The translations under genes were made by a program, and so were the position numbers. The notes beneath the pieces were generated by a model. It was not told the origin of the DNA, did no database searches, and saw only the letters and a list, made by a program, of their open reading frames with translations. From the NCBI RefSeq assembly GCF_905147365.1, contig NC_056418.1:278001-342000 (forward strand): a stretch of 64,000 bases of DNA, read 5' to 3'. Positions 19,801 through 29,812 of the stretch are shown here, in pieces. Source of the stretch: Aricia agestis. Taxonomy: Eukaryota; Arthropoda; Insecta; Lepidoptera; Lycaenidae. The number at the start of each line of letters is the position of its first letter. The stretch's first letter is position 1.

Positions 19801-20958
19801 CTTCCATTTGTATGGTCGGCGAAGTCCGATGTTGAGTTCAAGTGTCTTCTCGCCGTATGTCGGTATGACGGTGTTGTTGGCGGCGTACAGTTGAAAAGGT
19901 AGCGGCTGGAGATGGAGGCCTTTCTTTTTCGGTATGACGGATATATTGGCACCCGTGTCTACCAAAAAAGTGAGATTCGTAGTCTTGTCCGTGACGAATA
20001 GGCGGTATTGTTTGTTGTGAACGCCGGATTCCGCCGCTGCCAACGTTCTGTCTAGTTTTCCGTCGTGTTGAACGTACACGGTTGTGACTTGTGTACATTT
20101 TCTTGCTTCCTTGCTGAATCTGTTGTGGTAATAACAGAATGGCGATGGTGATGCAGAACGTGGACGCGAAGTTGATCGTTGCCGGAATCTTGATGTCGAT
20201 CGATGTCTTGACCTTGAGCGTCGATAGTAATTTTCTCTTCTATAATTGTTATTGAACTGTTGTTTTTTTAGTTCAGCGACCTCTAGAAACAGTTTTCTTA
20301 CTTCTTCTATGAGCAGGCACTCGATGTTTGATGATTTTGATGCGGGGCTATTTACACGATGACTTGAGATGCTATTTACATTATTTACAGTTGACTGCTC
20401 CATTATTTTGTCGGCCAGCGCAGCTTGCTCGTCGAGTGTGGTCTTCGACTGGAACGTTTCACTGACGGCCAGGACGGAGCGAATATTTGTCGGGAGGAGA
20501 TTGGCCCACATGAGCTGTAGGGTGGAATCGGGGACCTTGTTGCGAGCCAGGTTTCGCATACGTCTGAGAAGTTGTGAAGGTTTTTGGTCTCCCAATTCCA
20601 TGTCCGACAGCAGCGTTTGGAATTGCCGACTGTCGGATTCTTCGTATGCGGAGATGAGCCGGTCCTTAAGAGCTTGATACTCGTTTGTTTCTGGCGGGTT
20701 GTACAGAAGATCGGCGATTTGCTCGATGTCTTCTTTTTCTAGACGAGCGATGACCATCTGGGAGAGCTGGCTTTGGTTTTTCTGCAGGCTGCTGGTGGCT
20801 GCTTCGAAGGTGACGAACCAGAGCCTGGGTTTGTCTCTCCAGAATGGCGGAATTCGCATCGAAAGTGCGATGCCGGCGATTTCCTGTGATGACGGTGACG
20901 TCGCCGTGTTGCTGGTGAGTGCCGAGGTTTCGGGCAGGGATTCGCCTCTGGGTTCCAT
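16813..20958 (-). CDS. Gag-Pol polyprotein of the gypsy element, single intact frame
   Basis: 1,381 residues from the first ATG (20958); the frame stays open 48 codons further upstream to a GTG at 21102 beside the primer site. Numbering from that upstream codon: gag about 49-345, an RS-rich basic tract 288-320, Cys/His motif C323-x2-H326-x9-C336 whose expected fourth Cys is Thr340; protease DTGA 382-385; reverse transcriptase with FIDD 678-681; RNase H acids D832, E873, D898, D944; integrase zinc motif H1022, H1026, C1056, C1059 and catalytic D1087, D1147, E1183 (35-residue D-E spacing); GPY near 1313. The usual MPFGL of RT is MCPGL here. No frameshift or stop separates gag from pol. Confidence 0.93.
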   Translation of the reverse strand: MEPRGESLPETSALTSNTATSPSSQEIAGIALSMRIPPFWRDKPRLWFVTFEAATSSLQKNQSQLSQMVIARLEKEDIEQIADLLYNPPETNEYQALKDRLISAYEESDSRQFQTLLSDMELGDQKPSQLLRRMRNLARNKVPDSTLQLMWANLLPTNIRSVLAVSETFQSKTTLDEQAALADKIMEQSTVNNVNSISSHRVNSPASKSSNIECLLIEEVRKLFLEVAELKKQQFNNNYRRENYYRRSRSRHRSTSRFRQRSTSRPRSASPSPFCYYHNRFSKEARKCTQVTTVYVQHDGKLDRTLAAAESGVHNKQYRLFVTDKTTNLTFLVDTGANISVIPKKKGLHLQPLPFQLYAANNTVIPTYGEKTLELNIGLRRPYKWKFIVAAVSKPILGADFLQHHELIVDLKNRRLIDGRTSLHINAPGRYTDVPTVRSVDSTQSYHDILADFPGITRLTAMNITPKHSVEHFIETSGPPLHCRARPLQPHRYNQVKKEFENMMQQGLCRPSKSAWSSPLHVVPKKNGDIRVCGDYRRLNAVTKPDRYPIPRLRDFTFQLAGKTIFSTIDLNRAYQQLPVHEEDIEKTAIITPFGLFEFPRMCPGLRNAGQTFQRFIHEILQGYDFVFSFIDDLLIASSNEEEHRQHLRCVLQRLEENGITINPAKCVLGKQEVKFLGFTVNSDGIKPPQDKLQAIEDFPLPKNIEELRRFLGMLNFYRDSIPNAATIQAPLHAYLHNAKKRDKTPIEWNETSKEAFTACKNSIKNAVLLAHPNHKAPIAIFSDASDTAAGAVIQQFNNNKWQPLGYFSKKFTTAQTKYSTYDRELQAIYMSVKYFRKIFEGRELIIFTDHKPLTFALQKKTSTSETPRRTRQLLFISEFTHDIRHISGKDNIVADTFSRIETINTPSAVNYEELSRAQERDSTLPTLYSQENLSFKTTTLPNSDIKIVCETSTKYVRPYIPQDFRRAVFDSIHNISHPGTKATRKLIAQKFFWPSMNSDISEWTKTCIQCQRSKIQRHTSSAVSTYPQVDRFQHTHTDIIGPLPTTATGHRYLLTMIDRSTKWPEAVPLTDITAETVARVFYEQWIARFGCPTTITTDQGRQFESQLFVNLTRCMGIEKTRTTPYHPQSNGMIERWHRSLKNSLKTRLINSNTSWIDELPTVLLGLRAAIREDTGVSAAELTYGRNLRLPADFFETTPSSSSSSLDHTYIEQLRKNINSLKPKINVQRHGNQRNIFIHRDLLTCEYVFLRNDAVRKPLQTPYDGPYKVLRREEKYFVIQLPDRTATVSIDRLKPAYILSEDYLGESTSNVQQSPVILNLPSHTNNLPQNTSLPFTVTSLPLPVTSQPLPSATPIKQKSPASPAQKTTRTGRVVRLPVRFA

Positions 20959-20992
20959 TTTTTCAGTGGGATTTCGGGCAGCGATTCGTTGT

Positions 20993-21055
20993 GCAGCGTT
21001 TCGTCCGAGCAGCGTTTCGTCCGAGCAGCGTTTCGTCGTGCAGCGTTTTGTTGCG
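20993..21055. repeat. 16-bp tandem repeats in the gypsy leader
   Basis: Three to four copies of GAGCAGCGTTTCGTCC-like units between the primer site and the first ATG. They keep the upstream frame open (CSDET/RNAAQR-type residues). Confidence 0.7.
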
Positions 21056-21101
21056 GAGAGTTTCCCGGGCAGAGATTCCTCTTGCAGGTGCTTGTTGTTC
21101 A

Positions 21102-21112
21102 CGGGGTCACCA
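21102..21112 (-). other. Primer-binding site, tRNA-Trp type
   Basis: The minus strand reads TGGTGACCCCG one base after the LTR, complementary to the 3' end of animal tRNA-Trp (CGGGGTCACCA). Complementarity weakens after 11 nt. Confidence 0.7.
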
Positions 21113-21113
21113 G

Positions 21114-21886
21114 TTTAGAGGACCGGTTGGTCTCTCTAAGAGTTCACTAGAGGTCGGAGGAGTAAAGAGTAAAACTCGATTTACTGTGGTGAACTGAAGT
21201 GATTTATTTACAAAAATGCGCTGCTTATATACAAAAAAATGAGTTAATTATTATTATTACAAAATGTACAAAGGTTAAAAGATTGATTGTGATTGGCTAT
21301 TACAATTAGAAAGAGATGTACAGAAAGGGATAAAAACATTTACAAAAATTAGAAAGGGAAAAAAATTGAATAAGAAATATTTACAAGGTAATTATGATTG
21401 CCGCGCGAGAAACTGGCCGCGCCGCGGCGCGCGGCGCTGGCATCGCCCGAGTATAAATATGGGCTCTCGCGGGCCGCGAATTCAGTCCGCGCGCGCATTC
21501 CATACCGACGACGTCTCGCTGCCGGTCGCCGCCGTGCCGGTAATAATTGTAGTGCCGCCATTTTGTGAAGATGGAAGCTCTGCAAACGCCATGAAGACCG
21601 TAGCCACGCTGCGAAGATCCCTCGCTCGACGTAGCCGCGATGTGAAGACGCGTAGTGTTGTTGCGAAAAATTCTTATTAGAAAAATGCCTTTTTCAAGGC
21701 CGGTTCATGTCCGGTATTATTACACGGACAGCTGTTTCTCTCGTCATGCGAACGTACGTTCTTTGCAGAGCGATTTTCTTCTGTGTTTCAACTTCTATAA
21801 CGAACGTATACAAAGACGGCGTGCGTTCTTTTCAGAGCGCGTTGTTTTCGTTGTTTCATCGGCGAACGAACGTAGGTACTGCTACA
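21114..21886 (-). repeat. 5' LTR of the gypsy element
   Basis: Second copy of the 773-bp LTR. Its right edge is followed by CTAT and unrelated host DNA; its left edge by one C and the primer site (minus strand). Confidence 0.93.
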
Positions 21887-21890
21887 CTAT

Positions 21891-22640
21891 CAAGCGAATT
21901 TTTTGTGAGTAGGTTCATATTGATCAGATGAACAACATTTTTATTTGCAATAAATCTCGAAAGTGGTAGCTAACACAGATAGAAAGGATTTCATACTTTG
22001 TCCTAAAATATGGACTGTTTTATTTGTAGGACAATGTTACTCCTAAATTAAATGATTATTAATCTATCAATATACAAAAAATGAGCTCGTTAGGGGTCCG
22101 TTATAGGTTTCTGTAATCAAAAAAACTTAGTAGACTACTAAACCCTAAAACGGAACCCTAACAAGCAGATTTTTGACTGATCGTGCTCTACAAGCTACGT
22201 ACGTCGTCTGTCGTACTGCGTACACTAATACCACTAACATGTTTCGTTGTGTGAGTGCAATGCGTAGGTATAATAATCACTCGGCGCTGCTTCACCATTT
22301 TTGATACGCTTGACTTTACGTATAAATACGTTTCGCTGGAGCGAGCGATGATGGGTGGCGGCTAGGGTCGCCAGCTCGGTGGTACGGTCCTCAAATGTAG
22401 GGACTCGTCTCCATCCAAATACGAGTAGAGTTTGAGAGAACAGAGAAAGATAATAATTGGTGACTTTCTAAAATTGTTTTTTAAATTTGAAGACATATAA
22501 TTGGCTCAATTAGGTGATCTGGTTCCCTCTTGTTTTGTTTGTATTTTGTTTTGGTCGCTGCTTTCAGTAACGAAAATTGGTTGAAAATTATCATGGTCGT
22601 CTACAGCTCTACTCTCTAGTAAGCGAGTTCGTAACATGAT
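21891..22640. other. Flank between gypsy element and CpG-rich promoter region
   Basis: AT-rich; a small foldback at 22094-22165 (aggggtccgttatagg / ccctaaaacggaaccct). No gene seen. Confidence 0.4.
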
Positions 22641-22811
22641 GTTGGCAACACTGGGGAGTGTGTGCGCGCGCGGCGGCCGGCGGCAGTCGGCACACCGCCC
22701 GTGCGGGCGCCACACGACCGGAATCTGCGCGAGCGAACGGCGACGCGAATTATTATTTCAGTGAAATAAACGCGATAACGCCAACGACCAACCCGGCAGC
22801 GCACGATTCTG
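22640..22811 (+). promoter_or_regulatory. CpG-rich promoter and candidate non-coding first exon
   Basis: A CpG-dense island stands out from AT-rich surroundings. TTTCAGTGAAAT at 22757-22768 resembles an arthropod initiator (A at 22760) and a strong donor CTG|gtgagtaac ends the exon at 22811. There is no ATG in this 52-nt exon. It is probably the distal 5' UTR exon of the PAM2-protein gene, though another downstream gene is possible. Confidence 0.5.
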
Positions 22812-24590
22812 GTGAGTAACCGCGCGATCTAATATTAGTGGCGGTATTTTCGACAGCGAAATTCATTTCCGTCCGAATTTTCACACACGAACCTGAAAGT
22901 GTTATGCATCGCGGCTCGTTAGCGATTTCCAGTCGACTAATCGGTTTAAGATAAAATAGACTGCTCCGTCGACCGCTGGCCTAAATACCGCGCGTCTTGA
23001 GCGCGCATTCAACTATTATATTCCGGCCGCGGCACAATAGTCCGGCGGTAACCTTGTCTATCACTCCGTTTCGATCCACCCAAACTTTGTATGGGTGGCT
23101 ACAACGCTACCAATTTAATATACTTAATAATTATTATGTTACGAATTCACAGCGTAATACAGTGGAACCTAGGTCAATTTGTTTCCAATACTTCATTTTG
23201 CGCAGAGTAGGTAACACGTTTTTAATTCCCACTGTCTAGGAAAATTGACGTCTATTTTATCTTCTAGAGGGGCGGAGGGGGGGCAGCTGCGCCTCCCCTT
23301 GCCCCTACCTGGGTACGCCCATGGATGGCTGTAATTATTATTGTTTACAATCATGATCGGTGAATTGAAAGGGATTATAGCTGTGCCGTGTGCCAGTGCG
23401 GATGCTACACGCTGCACGCATGAGTGGCTGAACTGGCTGTGGGCTGTGGGCTTGCAACAAATACTTCGCTGATTGGATGTGTAATTGTGTATTCACTTCA
23501 TACCACTATTACTTAATACATACAGATTACAGTTGTACAATGTACTGTACATAAATACATATCTAGTATTCTCTGTTTCGACTAATTTTGATCTAAACGT
23601 AAACATTAAACTCGAGCAAATAGTGTGCAATATTTAAAATTTTAATCGACTTTTAAAAAAGGAGGTTATCTATTCGACCCGTATAATATGTAATAATTAA
23701 TATATCCGGAACTACCAGGTATAGTTTTTATGCTTTTAATATACCTCTACAACTTGTTGGATATTATCCGTTCATAGTCCATGCTGAGATTTGTTTGACT
23801 CTACATCGAAGTGAATTTCAAATAGAAAGTATGAAAGAGTTTCAAAAATATTTTAATAGAAATTAATAATATATAGCAGAGCAGGCTACGGGTTACGGGC
23901 TACCGCGGGCTACGAATTACGGTCTACGGAAGGGCATATAATATTATCATATAGAGCAAGCTGCACTCAGAGGCATTTAAACATCAATTTAATGAAGAGT
24001 TTGACATAATATAATATTATAATAATATGGGGCTTCGTCGCGAAAACTTCATTTAATAATTACAGTTTTGTAATTAAGTACCTACATAATATTCGTCTCT
24101 AAATTCTGATGTGCGGCGGTAAGTGACTGAAAGTGGCGAAGATGATTATATCTTAAAGAAGCCAAAGTCAATAGAATAATTACTAATTATTAAGTTTAAA
24201 ATAACATTTCCACTGTTCACAAATAGTACATAAACATAACCTTCTAAAAGATTGCACTTACAAGAAGACAGATAACTTATTACTTATTATTAGGTAAGTA
24301 CTAACTCTAACTTACTAATTCAGTTTTATTAGAATTTAGCTTAAATTGCTAGTAACCTCAAAAAATCTATGACAGTTAACTAAAAACAAGGTTTATTAAT
24401 AATCCGATGAACATCATCGCATAATTTTGGAAATATTTTCCGGCATTATAATGTTGACTTTGCGTCATGCTCATACCTACAGCGACTAATCAAGGACAGC
24501 TCACATCTAGATGACACATAAGATGCATTATGTATGTATGTACAGCCACTTGTGTGTTTATCAATCCATACTAAGTAATATAGTAATATT
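22812..24590. other. Intron-like AT-rich DNA, no gene seen
   Basis: Contains small repeat remnants only: a LINE-like piece at 23265-23325 (cccctacctgggtacgccc) and an aaaggaggttatctattcgacc phrase near 23660 shared with 12090. Confidence 0.4.
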
Positions 24591-24597
24591 ATAAGTT

Positions 24598-25270
24598 AGT
24601 CTGTCCGTCTGCCTGTTACCTCTTCACCGCCAAACCGCTGAAGTGATTTTGCTGACATTTGGGATGGAGATAGCCAGGAAAGGACAAACTTAATATTATA
24701 CTTTTTATCCCGGAAAAATTTACGGTCCCCACCCACGTGATAAACACATTTTGGCGCAATGGAGTTACGGGCTTCATCTTTTTAATTAATGTCAATTTGG
24801 AACTAAGATAAGTAAAAAAATAGGATTTTGGTGCGATCTCGGCAAATGTATGGTCAAGGTCGTTTGCTCGGGGGATGGTCTTAATATGAAAACTAATAAT
24901 CATTAAATCCAGAGACATTTTCCGCCGTAAATACACTATAATATTTCATTTGACTGTACATTCACACGTATATATCTGTTAATGTGATTTTAATGTAAAG
25001 TTGGTGTTATTATATAGGAGATTTTCACGAGGCTTTGTTAGTTTCCATACTAATTATATATTAAAATGTGTCTGTCTGTCTGTACTAGCTGTCTGTTACC
25101 TCTTGCACCCATCACGTTCTTTAAACCAAACACGGCTATAATTCAAAAAATATCCATAGCCGAACGTATAACCTCTTCCTTTTACGAAGTCGATTAAAAA
25201 GAGATACTTTGAGTCCCGGGAATGGGCAAGCCAAATGTACGATACCCGCGCTATAATTGAGTTTCAACCA
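24598..25270 (+). repeat. Two decayed Helitron-like fragments
   Basis: 24598-24780 and 25045-25255 share the gtctgtctgttacctctt ... ccgggaaaggacaa ... aaatgtacgg modules with the intact copy at 25458 but lack clean ends. Confidence 0.5.
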
Positions 25271-25457
25271 AATTGCGGATAAGATCTCGTTATAAATTAA
25301 TATTTTCGATTGCTCTATCTGCTGAAACTTAAAAGATATTCGAGCGTAGAATTTCTTATATTATAATGTACCTATAACCTAAGTATATTTATTTGATTTG
25401 TAAAAAAACATTTGTTTCAAATGTCCGACTAATATACTTACCTACAGATTTTACAAA

Positions 25458-25661
25458 TCCATACTAATATTATAAAGTCGAAAGCGTGTCTGTCTGTCTT
25501 TCTGTTACCCTCTTGACGCCCAAACCGCTGAACCTATTTTGCTGAAGTTTGTATAGACTATAGAGATACTCGAGTCCCGGGAAAGGGCATAAGGATACAT
25601 CGGGGAAAAATGTACGGTTCCTTGGACTATTTCGGGGCAACGAGTTGCGGGCGTCATCTAG
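25458..25661 (+). mobile_element. Compact Helitron-like element, 204 bp
   Basis: Starts TCCATACTAATATTATAAAG after A and ends AACGAGTTGCGGGCGTCATCTAG before T; ends are complete. It is the smallest full copy here of the family that supplies most fragments. Confidence 0.65.
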
Positions 25662-25669
25662 TTATAATA

Positions 25670-26024
25670 ATAGCTCCCACACCGATTTCGGTGACGGTGG
25701 CCGGTTTCATTGAAACCAGGCCAGCTACGCAGGAGTAATTTTATAGTGCCCAAGTGTGTGCGCAGTACACAAGAGCACTCTCTAATCCTTTACTCTCATA
25801 ACCCAGTGGGACGGAAGACCGACACGACTGGCGAGAGATCAGGCGCAGGACCGACTTTTTACATGCCCATCCGACGCATGGATCATCTTACTTGTCAGAC
25901 AATCAGGTGATCAGCCTGCATTGTCCTAACCAAACTTGGAAATAACATGTTTCCAACGCGGGAATCGAACCCACGACCTCCGAGTCAAGAGCCGCGCTCT
26001 GTACCACTAGACCACGGAGGCGTG
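25670..26024 (-). mobile_element. tRNA-derived SINE with 11-bp target duplication
   Basis: The minus strand starts GCCTCCGTGGTCTAGTGGTA (A box, 26014-26002) with B box GGGTTCGATTCC (25972-25961). TAGTTATAATA flanks both sides (25659-25669 and 26025-26035). It landed at the 3' end of a Helitron. Confidence 0.85.
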
Positions 26025-26037
26025 TAGTTATAATATA

Positions 26038-27297
26038 CAGTGTGTTCGGTCAGGTATACTAGCATGGTACTAGCATGGTACTAGCATGGTACTAGCATGG
26101 TACTAGCACGGAGCTAAGGTACTAGCGATATTTTAAGCAGTCATGTATATGTACTTGTTATGCAAAAAACACTAACTACTAAGGTCTAGCCCCCTTCGCC
26201 TCTGTGTGGCAGGCACTTTATTATTGACTCTACCCGGTTAGCAAAAAACATTCTTTCTTTGCGAGGTTGAATGAAAGGTTATTAGATAGCCTACCATAAA
26301 AAAAACACAAAAAAGGGTTTTTTTATGAAAAAAGTTTAAATAAGTCATAAAGTTTTTTTTTATGAAAAAAGTTTAAACATATTATGTATTTTTAACAGAA
26401 ATAGGCTGTTTCTGTTAAAAAATACATAATATGTTGTAAATTTTTTTAGAAAATTTATGACTTATTTAAACTTTTTTACGGTGGGTTACGGTTTTAAGAT
26501 GGCGACATTCAGCGACTCATTTTTATATTATAGATTATATCCAAAGAAGCTTCAATACAACAATTTAATTACGTCCATCCGTATGTCAAATACTTTTAAG
26601 AGCTATTGTTCTTTGTACATTGGTTGAGCGCGAGCGCAAAAGGTTTTTTTGAGCATTTTGAACAAAATTTGTAAATTAAGTCTAATTAGACAATAAAAAT
26701 ACTTATTAAAATGTGCAGTGTTTTTTTTTATCATGACTTCGTTTTAAAGTTGCGCACAATCGTTTTTACTGCTTACTGCTTAGGTACTGCTTACTGCTTA
26801 CTGCTTACTGCTTACGCATGTTCAAAGAATAATAACTTTCGAGGAATTTGATTTGACATACAGACAATAAATTAACCATTGTATTGTGCAGCTTAACTCA
26901 AATTCTTTGGATACTACAGTAAATAATAAAAATGGGTTATGGGGGCTTTTTCTGTAAAAAATACAATAGTTGTAAAATTTGCACTTGTTTTCTCAATTTT
27001 TTTTTTATAAACTATGACTTTTTTAAGCTTTTTGAATAAAAAGCACCCTTTTTATGGTAGACTATCTAATTACTTTTCATTTAAGGCTATTTTTATGACA
27101 ATAGGACGAAACCTCGCAAAGAAAGAATGTTTTTTGCTAACCGGGTAGAGTCAATAATAAAGTGCCTGCCACACAGAGGCGAAGGGGGCTAGACCTTAGT
27201 AGTTAGTGTTTCTACTTTTTTTGCATAACAAGTACATAACATAACAAATACATGACTGCTTAAAATAATTATCGCTATTACCTGACCAAACACACTG
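26038..27297. mobile_element. 1.26-kb element with ~240-bp terminal inverted repeats
   Basis: Ends CAGTGTGTTCGGTCAGGTA and the complement of CAGTGTGTTTGGTCAGGTA, flanked by TATA on both sides. The left arm contains an 11-bp tandem array (actagcatggt, 26058-26112) absent from the right arm; the interior has a second hairpin (26376-26436) and a 7-bp array (tactgct, 26767-26815). No coding frame; probably a TA-inserting, Tc1/mariner-like non-autonomous element. Confidence 0.75.
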
Positions 27298-27564
27298 TAT
27301 ATTATTTCTCTCGCACAAATTAAGAAACACACGAAGCTAGCTGCTAGCAGTTAGCACATCAAATTAAGAAAAGTATTATAGTTAATTAGCAATTACTGTC
27401 ACCTTAATAATCTCGTACTTCATAGAATAACACTCATCACATTTTAATGATGAAACTAATGAGTTTAAGAGTCGGAGAAATATTTATAATTTATATTATA
27501 TAGTTTGTTTTTAAATACAGATTTTCCTAATTTGTGAAACACAAAATAATAAATGATAATAATA

Positions 27565-27826
27565 TTTCTATGGACGCTTCACACCACGTCAGTCCGGCCC
27601 CGTGCTAAGTACCTGAAGGACTTGTGTTACGGGTACCAGACAACGGAAATATGTATATTTAATACCATACATATATTTAAGATTTTTATTATATTATACA
27701 TATATTTAATACACATACAAGACCCAGGAACATTGAAAACTTTTTGTTCCGTCGGCGGGATTCGAACCCGCGATCCCCGGCTTGAGCTACCAACTCGCTC
27801 ACCAACTGAGCCACCAAATGACACAC
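27565..27826 (-). mobile_element. Second tRNA-derived SINE family
   Basis: Minus-strand head GGTGGCTCAGTTGGTGAGC (A box) and GCGGGTTCGAATCCCGC (B box), then a body with ttccgttgtctggtacccg. The tRNA-like part has no proper anticodon arm. Fragments recur at 31770-31850 and 41140-41195. Confidence 0.7.
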
Positions 27827-28629
27827 ATACATATTATATAATATGCTTTCTCTGGGATTGATAACGTATATTTCTCTGGGTTGTGACTTGCGACCCCAAA
27901 GGAGCTATGACTATGAAAAATCTAATATCTGTTGTTAAAATTTTATAAGTTACTTATAATAAATAATATTATATTTATTATTTATTATAAGTAATAACTT
28001 ATAATAATATTATTTTTACAACTAGAACCTAGTAAACGGAGGACCCTACTTATATAAATTGTTGCAAATTATTCGTAATATTAACCAAAAAATAAAAATT
28101 GAAAAGTTGCGCACAGGAAAACTTCTTGCATAAAATAAAATTATCACCAGGCAGAAGCACATAAGTACATGTCGTTACTCGTTATGATAATGTAGTTTTA
28201 AGTACGTACTTAAGTATGTCACGAGAACTATAATACTAATTAGTAATTACCTAGGTAATAGGTATGAACAGCTAAGATTAAGGCCAGCGACATCAGGCGA
28301 CCCAACTGCTCGTTTATGTACTGTCTGAAGATGACTGTCCAGCAAAACGAACTCTATGTATGCTCCGTAAACAAAGTGATATTGGTAGCCACCAATATCA
28401 GTTAGGTATATCACAGATAATCCTACCAATTTAAATGTAACGCTTACAGTAACGCACAAAATATGACCTAGGTAGGCTAGGTAGTATATTATAGGTATGT
28501 AAATAGCTGGAGTTATAAAGCTGATTTATTACTTATTATTAACCGTGCAATACAGAAAGGGCTTATCTTAAACAGCTAGTTATATCTTTAAACGAGCAAT
28601 TCTTGTACATATATATAATAAAATTATAT

Positions 28630-28783
28630 ATAATTGGAATCTCGGAATCGGCTCCAACGATTTTCATGAAATTTAGTATATATAGGGGGTTTCGGGGGCG
28701 ATAAATCGATCTAGCTAGGAATCATTTTTAGAAAATGTCATTTTATTCGTGGTTTATCGAATACCGAGCAAAGCTCGGTCAAA
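28630..28783 (+). mobile_element. Repeat family B, copy with CTAG end
   Basis: Ends with the perfect hairpin ACCGAGCAAAGCTCGGT, seven bases, then CTAGT, as a Helitron 3' terminus should. 27830-28620 is AT-rich with no gene. Confidence 0.65.
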
Positions 28784-28904
28784 TAGCTAGTTAGTTATTA
28801 TGTTATTAATTTGGTAAAGTTTAAATTATCTTTTACATTTCAAATAAAGGTAAGTATGCTTTCCCTAAAGGCCGAGGTGTGACATGTTACAATGCAATCC
28901 TACT

Positions 28905-29796
28905 TCCTACTAATATTATAAAGACGAAAGTTTGTTTGGATGTATGGAATTATGGATGTTTGTTACTCTTTCACGCAAAAACTACAGAACGGATTTTAAT
29001 GAAACTTTACAATAATATAGCTTTATACATCAGAATAACACATAGGCTACAATTTTAACCGACTTTCAAAATGGGGGAGAATTTTAACTGACTTTCAAAA
29101 TGGGGGAGGTGTTATGTTCGTTTTTTTATGTTCAACGATTACTCCGCCGTTTGTTAACCGATTTTCAAAATTTTTCTTTTGGTATATAGGATATCATCCC
29201 AATTTGGTATTACATTCACAAAAGTGGTGATCTGATGAAGGATCGAGGGAACTCCTCAAAATTTATCGGGTAACGTGTGGTGACTTTGGTTTCGTGAGAA
29301 GTAATCTAAGCACATGCTACCAACAAGTAAGATTTTGCACCGAGATATACCTGGTATACCGTGGTTCGGAAGGTGCTGAGAGAACTCCTGATTCTTTATA
29401 GATGTTACGCTCAAAGACCGAAATCGCTCAATGAGCGAAAAAATGGCTCACAACGCGTTGTGGTCACAGTGAAACAGCCACGACGCGAAATTCGCGTCGT
29501 GGCTCTGATGAAAACGGCCACGACGCGTTCTGGCAATCACAAAAAGACCATAACGCGAAATTCGTGTCGTAGCTGATATGCTATTCGTTTTTCTTGATTT
29601 GTTCTTGATTGATTAATCGTCCATAGGTATGGAAGATTATATTTGAATTACCACGCGTACTACAAAATATTTTTTCTTTTACTAAATCACTGCATAACGT
29701 CTTTATCATAATTAATAAAGTATCCATAGTTCCATACTATCCGTACTAATATTATTACTGTATGTCTGGCGCAACGTAGTTGCGGGCATCAACTAG
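28905..29796 (+). mobile_element. Helitron-like element carrying a palindrome array
   Basis: Starts TCCTACTAATATTATAAAG and ends GTTGCGGGCATCAACTAG before T. Its 5' two-thirds match the 41.7-kb copy up to ctttatagat (29402), after which unique sequence follows. Confidence 0.65.
29448..29580. repeat. Array of degenerate palindromic units
   Basis: About four units of 30-40 bp, each centred on a CACGACGCG-type dyad. The unit at 29476-29504 is a perfect palindrome with 14-bp arms (AGCCACGACGCGAA) and a one-base centre. Confidence 0.7.
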
Positions 29797-29812
29797 TAGT
29801 AATATATTTAAA

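Larger units (their letters stand above)
16030..21886 (-). mobile_element. Complete Ty3/gypsy LTR retrotransposon (CsRn1/Kabuki-like)
   Basis: 5,857 bp bounded by 773-bp LTRs of equal length and, as far as I can compare them, identical sequence. CTAT at 16026-16029 and 21887-21890 is the target duplication. The 5' LTR is on the right, followed by a tRNA-Trp-type primer site, one gag-pol frame and a polypurine tract. There is no envelope frame. Identical LTRs and an unbroken frame indicate a recent insertion, possibly still competent. Gag has C-x2-H-x9-C spacing as in the CsRn1 clade; this, with the tRNA-Trp site, is the basis of the lineage call. Confidence 0.93.

Noticed and set aside
20699..21118. 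139-codon plus-strand frame
   Set aside because: Antisense shadow of the gag coding region.
25961..26024. Possible tRNA-Glu/Asp-like gene on the minus strand
   Set aside because: Same reasoning; a second copy with target duplication at 33.6 kb shows it is a SINE.
26038..27297. Autonomous transposon with transposase
   Set aside because: No frame of useful length between the inverted repeats.
27752..27826. Possible tRNA gene on the minus strand
   Set aside because: A and B boxes are present but no acceptor stem or anticodon arm closes, and the sequence continues into a repeated body: SINE head.
29361..29576. 71-codon frame over the palindrome array
   Set aside because: Frame is a by-product of the CG-rich units; starts in Helitron body and has no domain.
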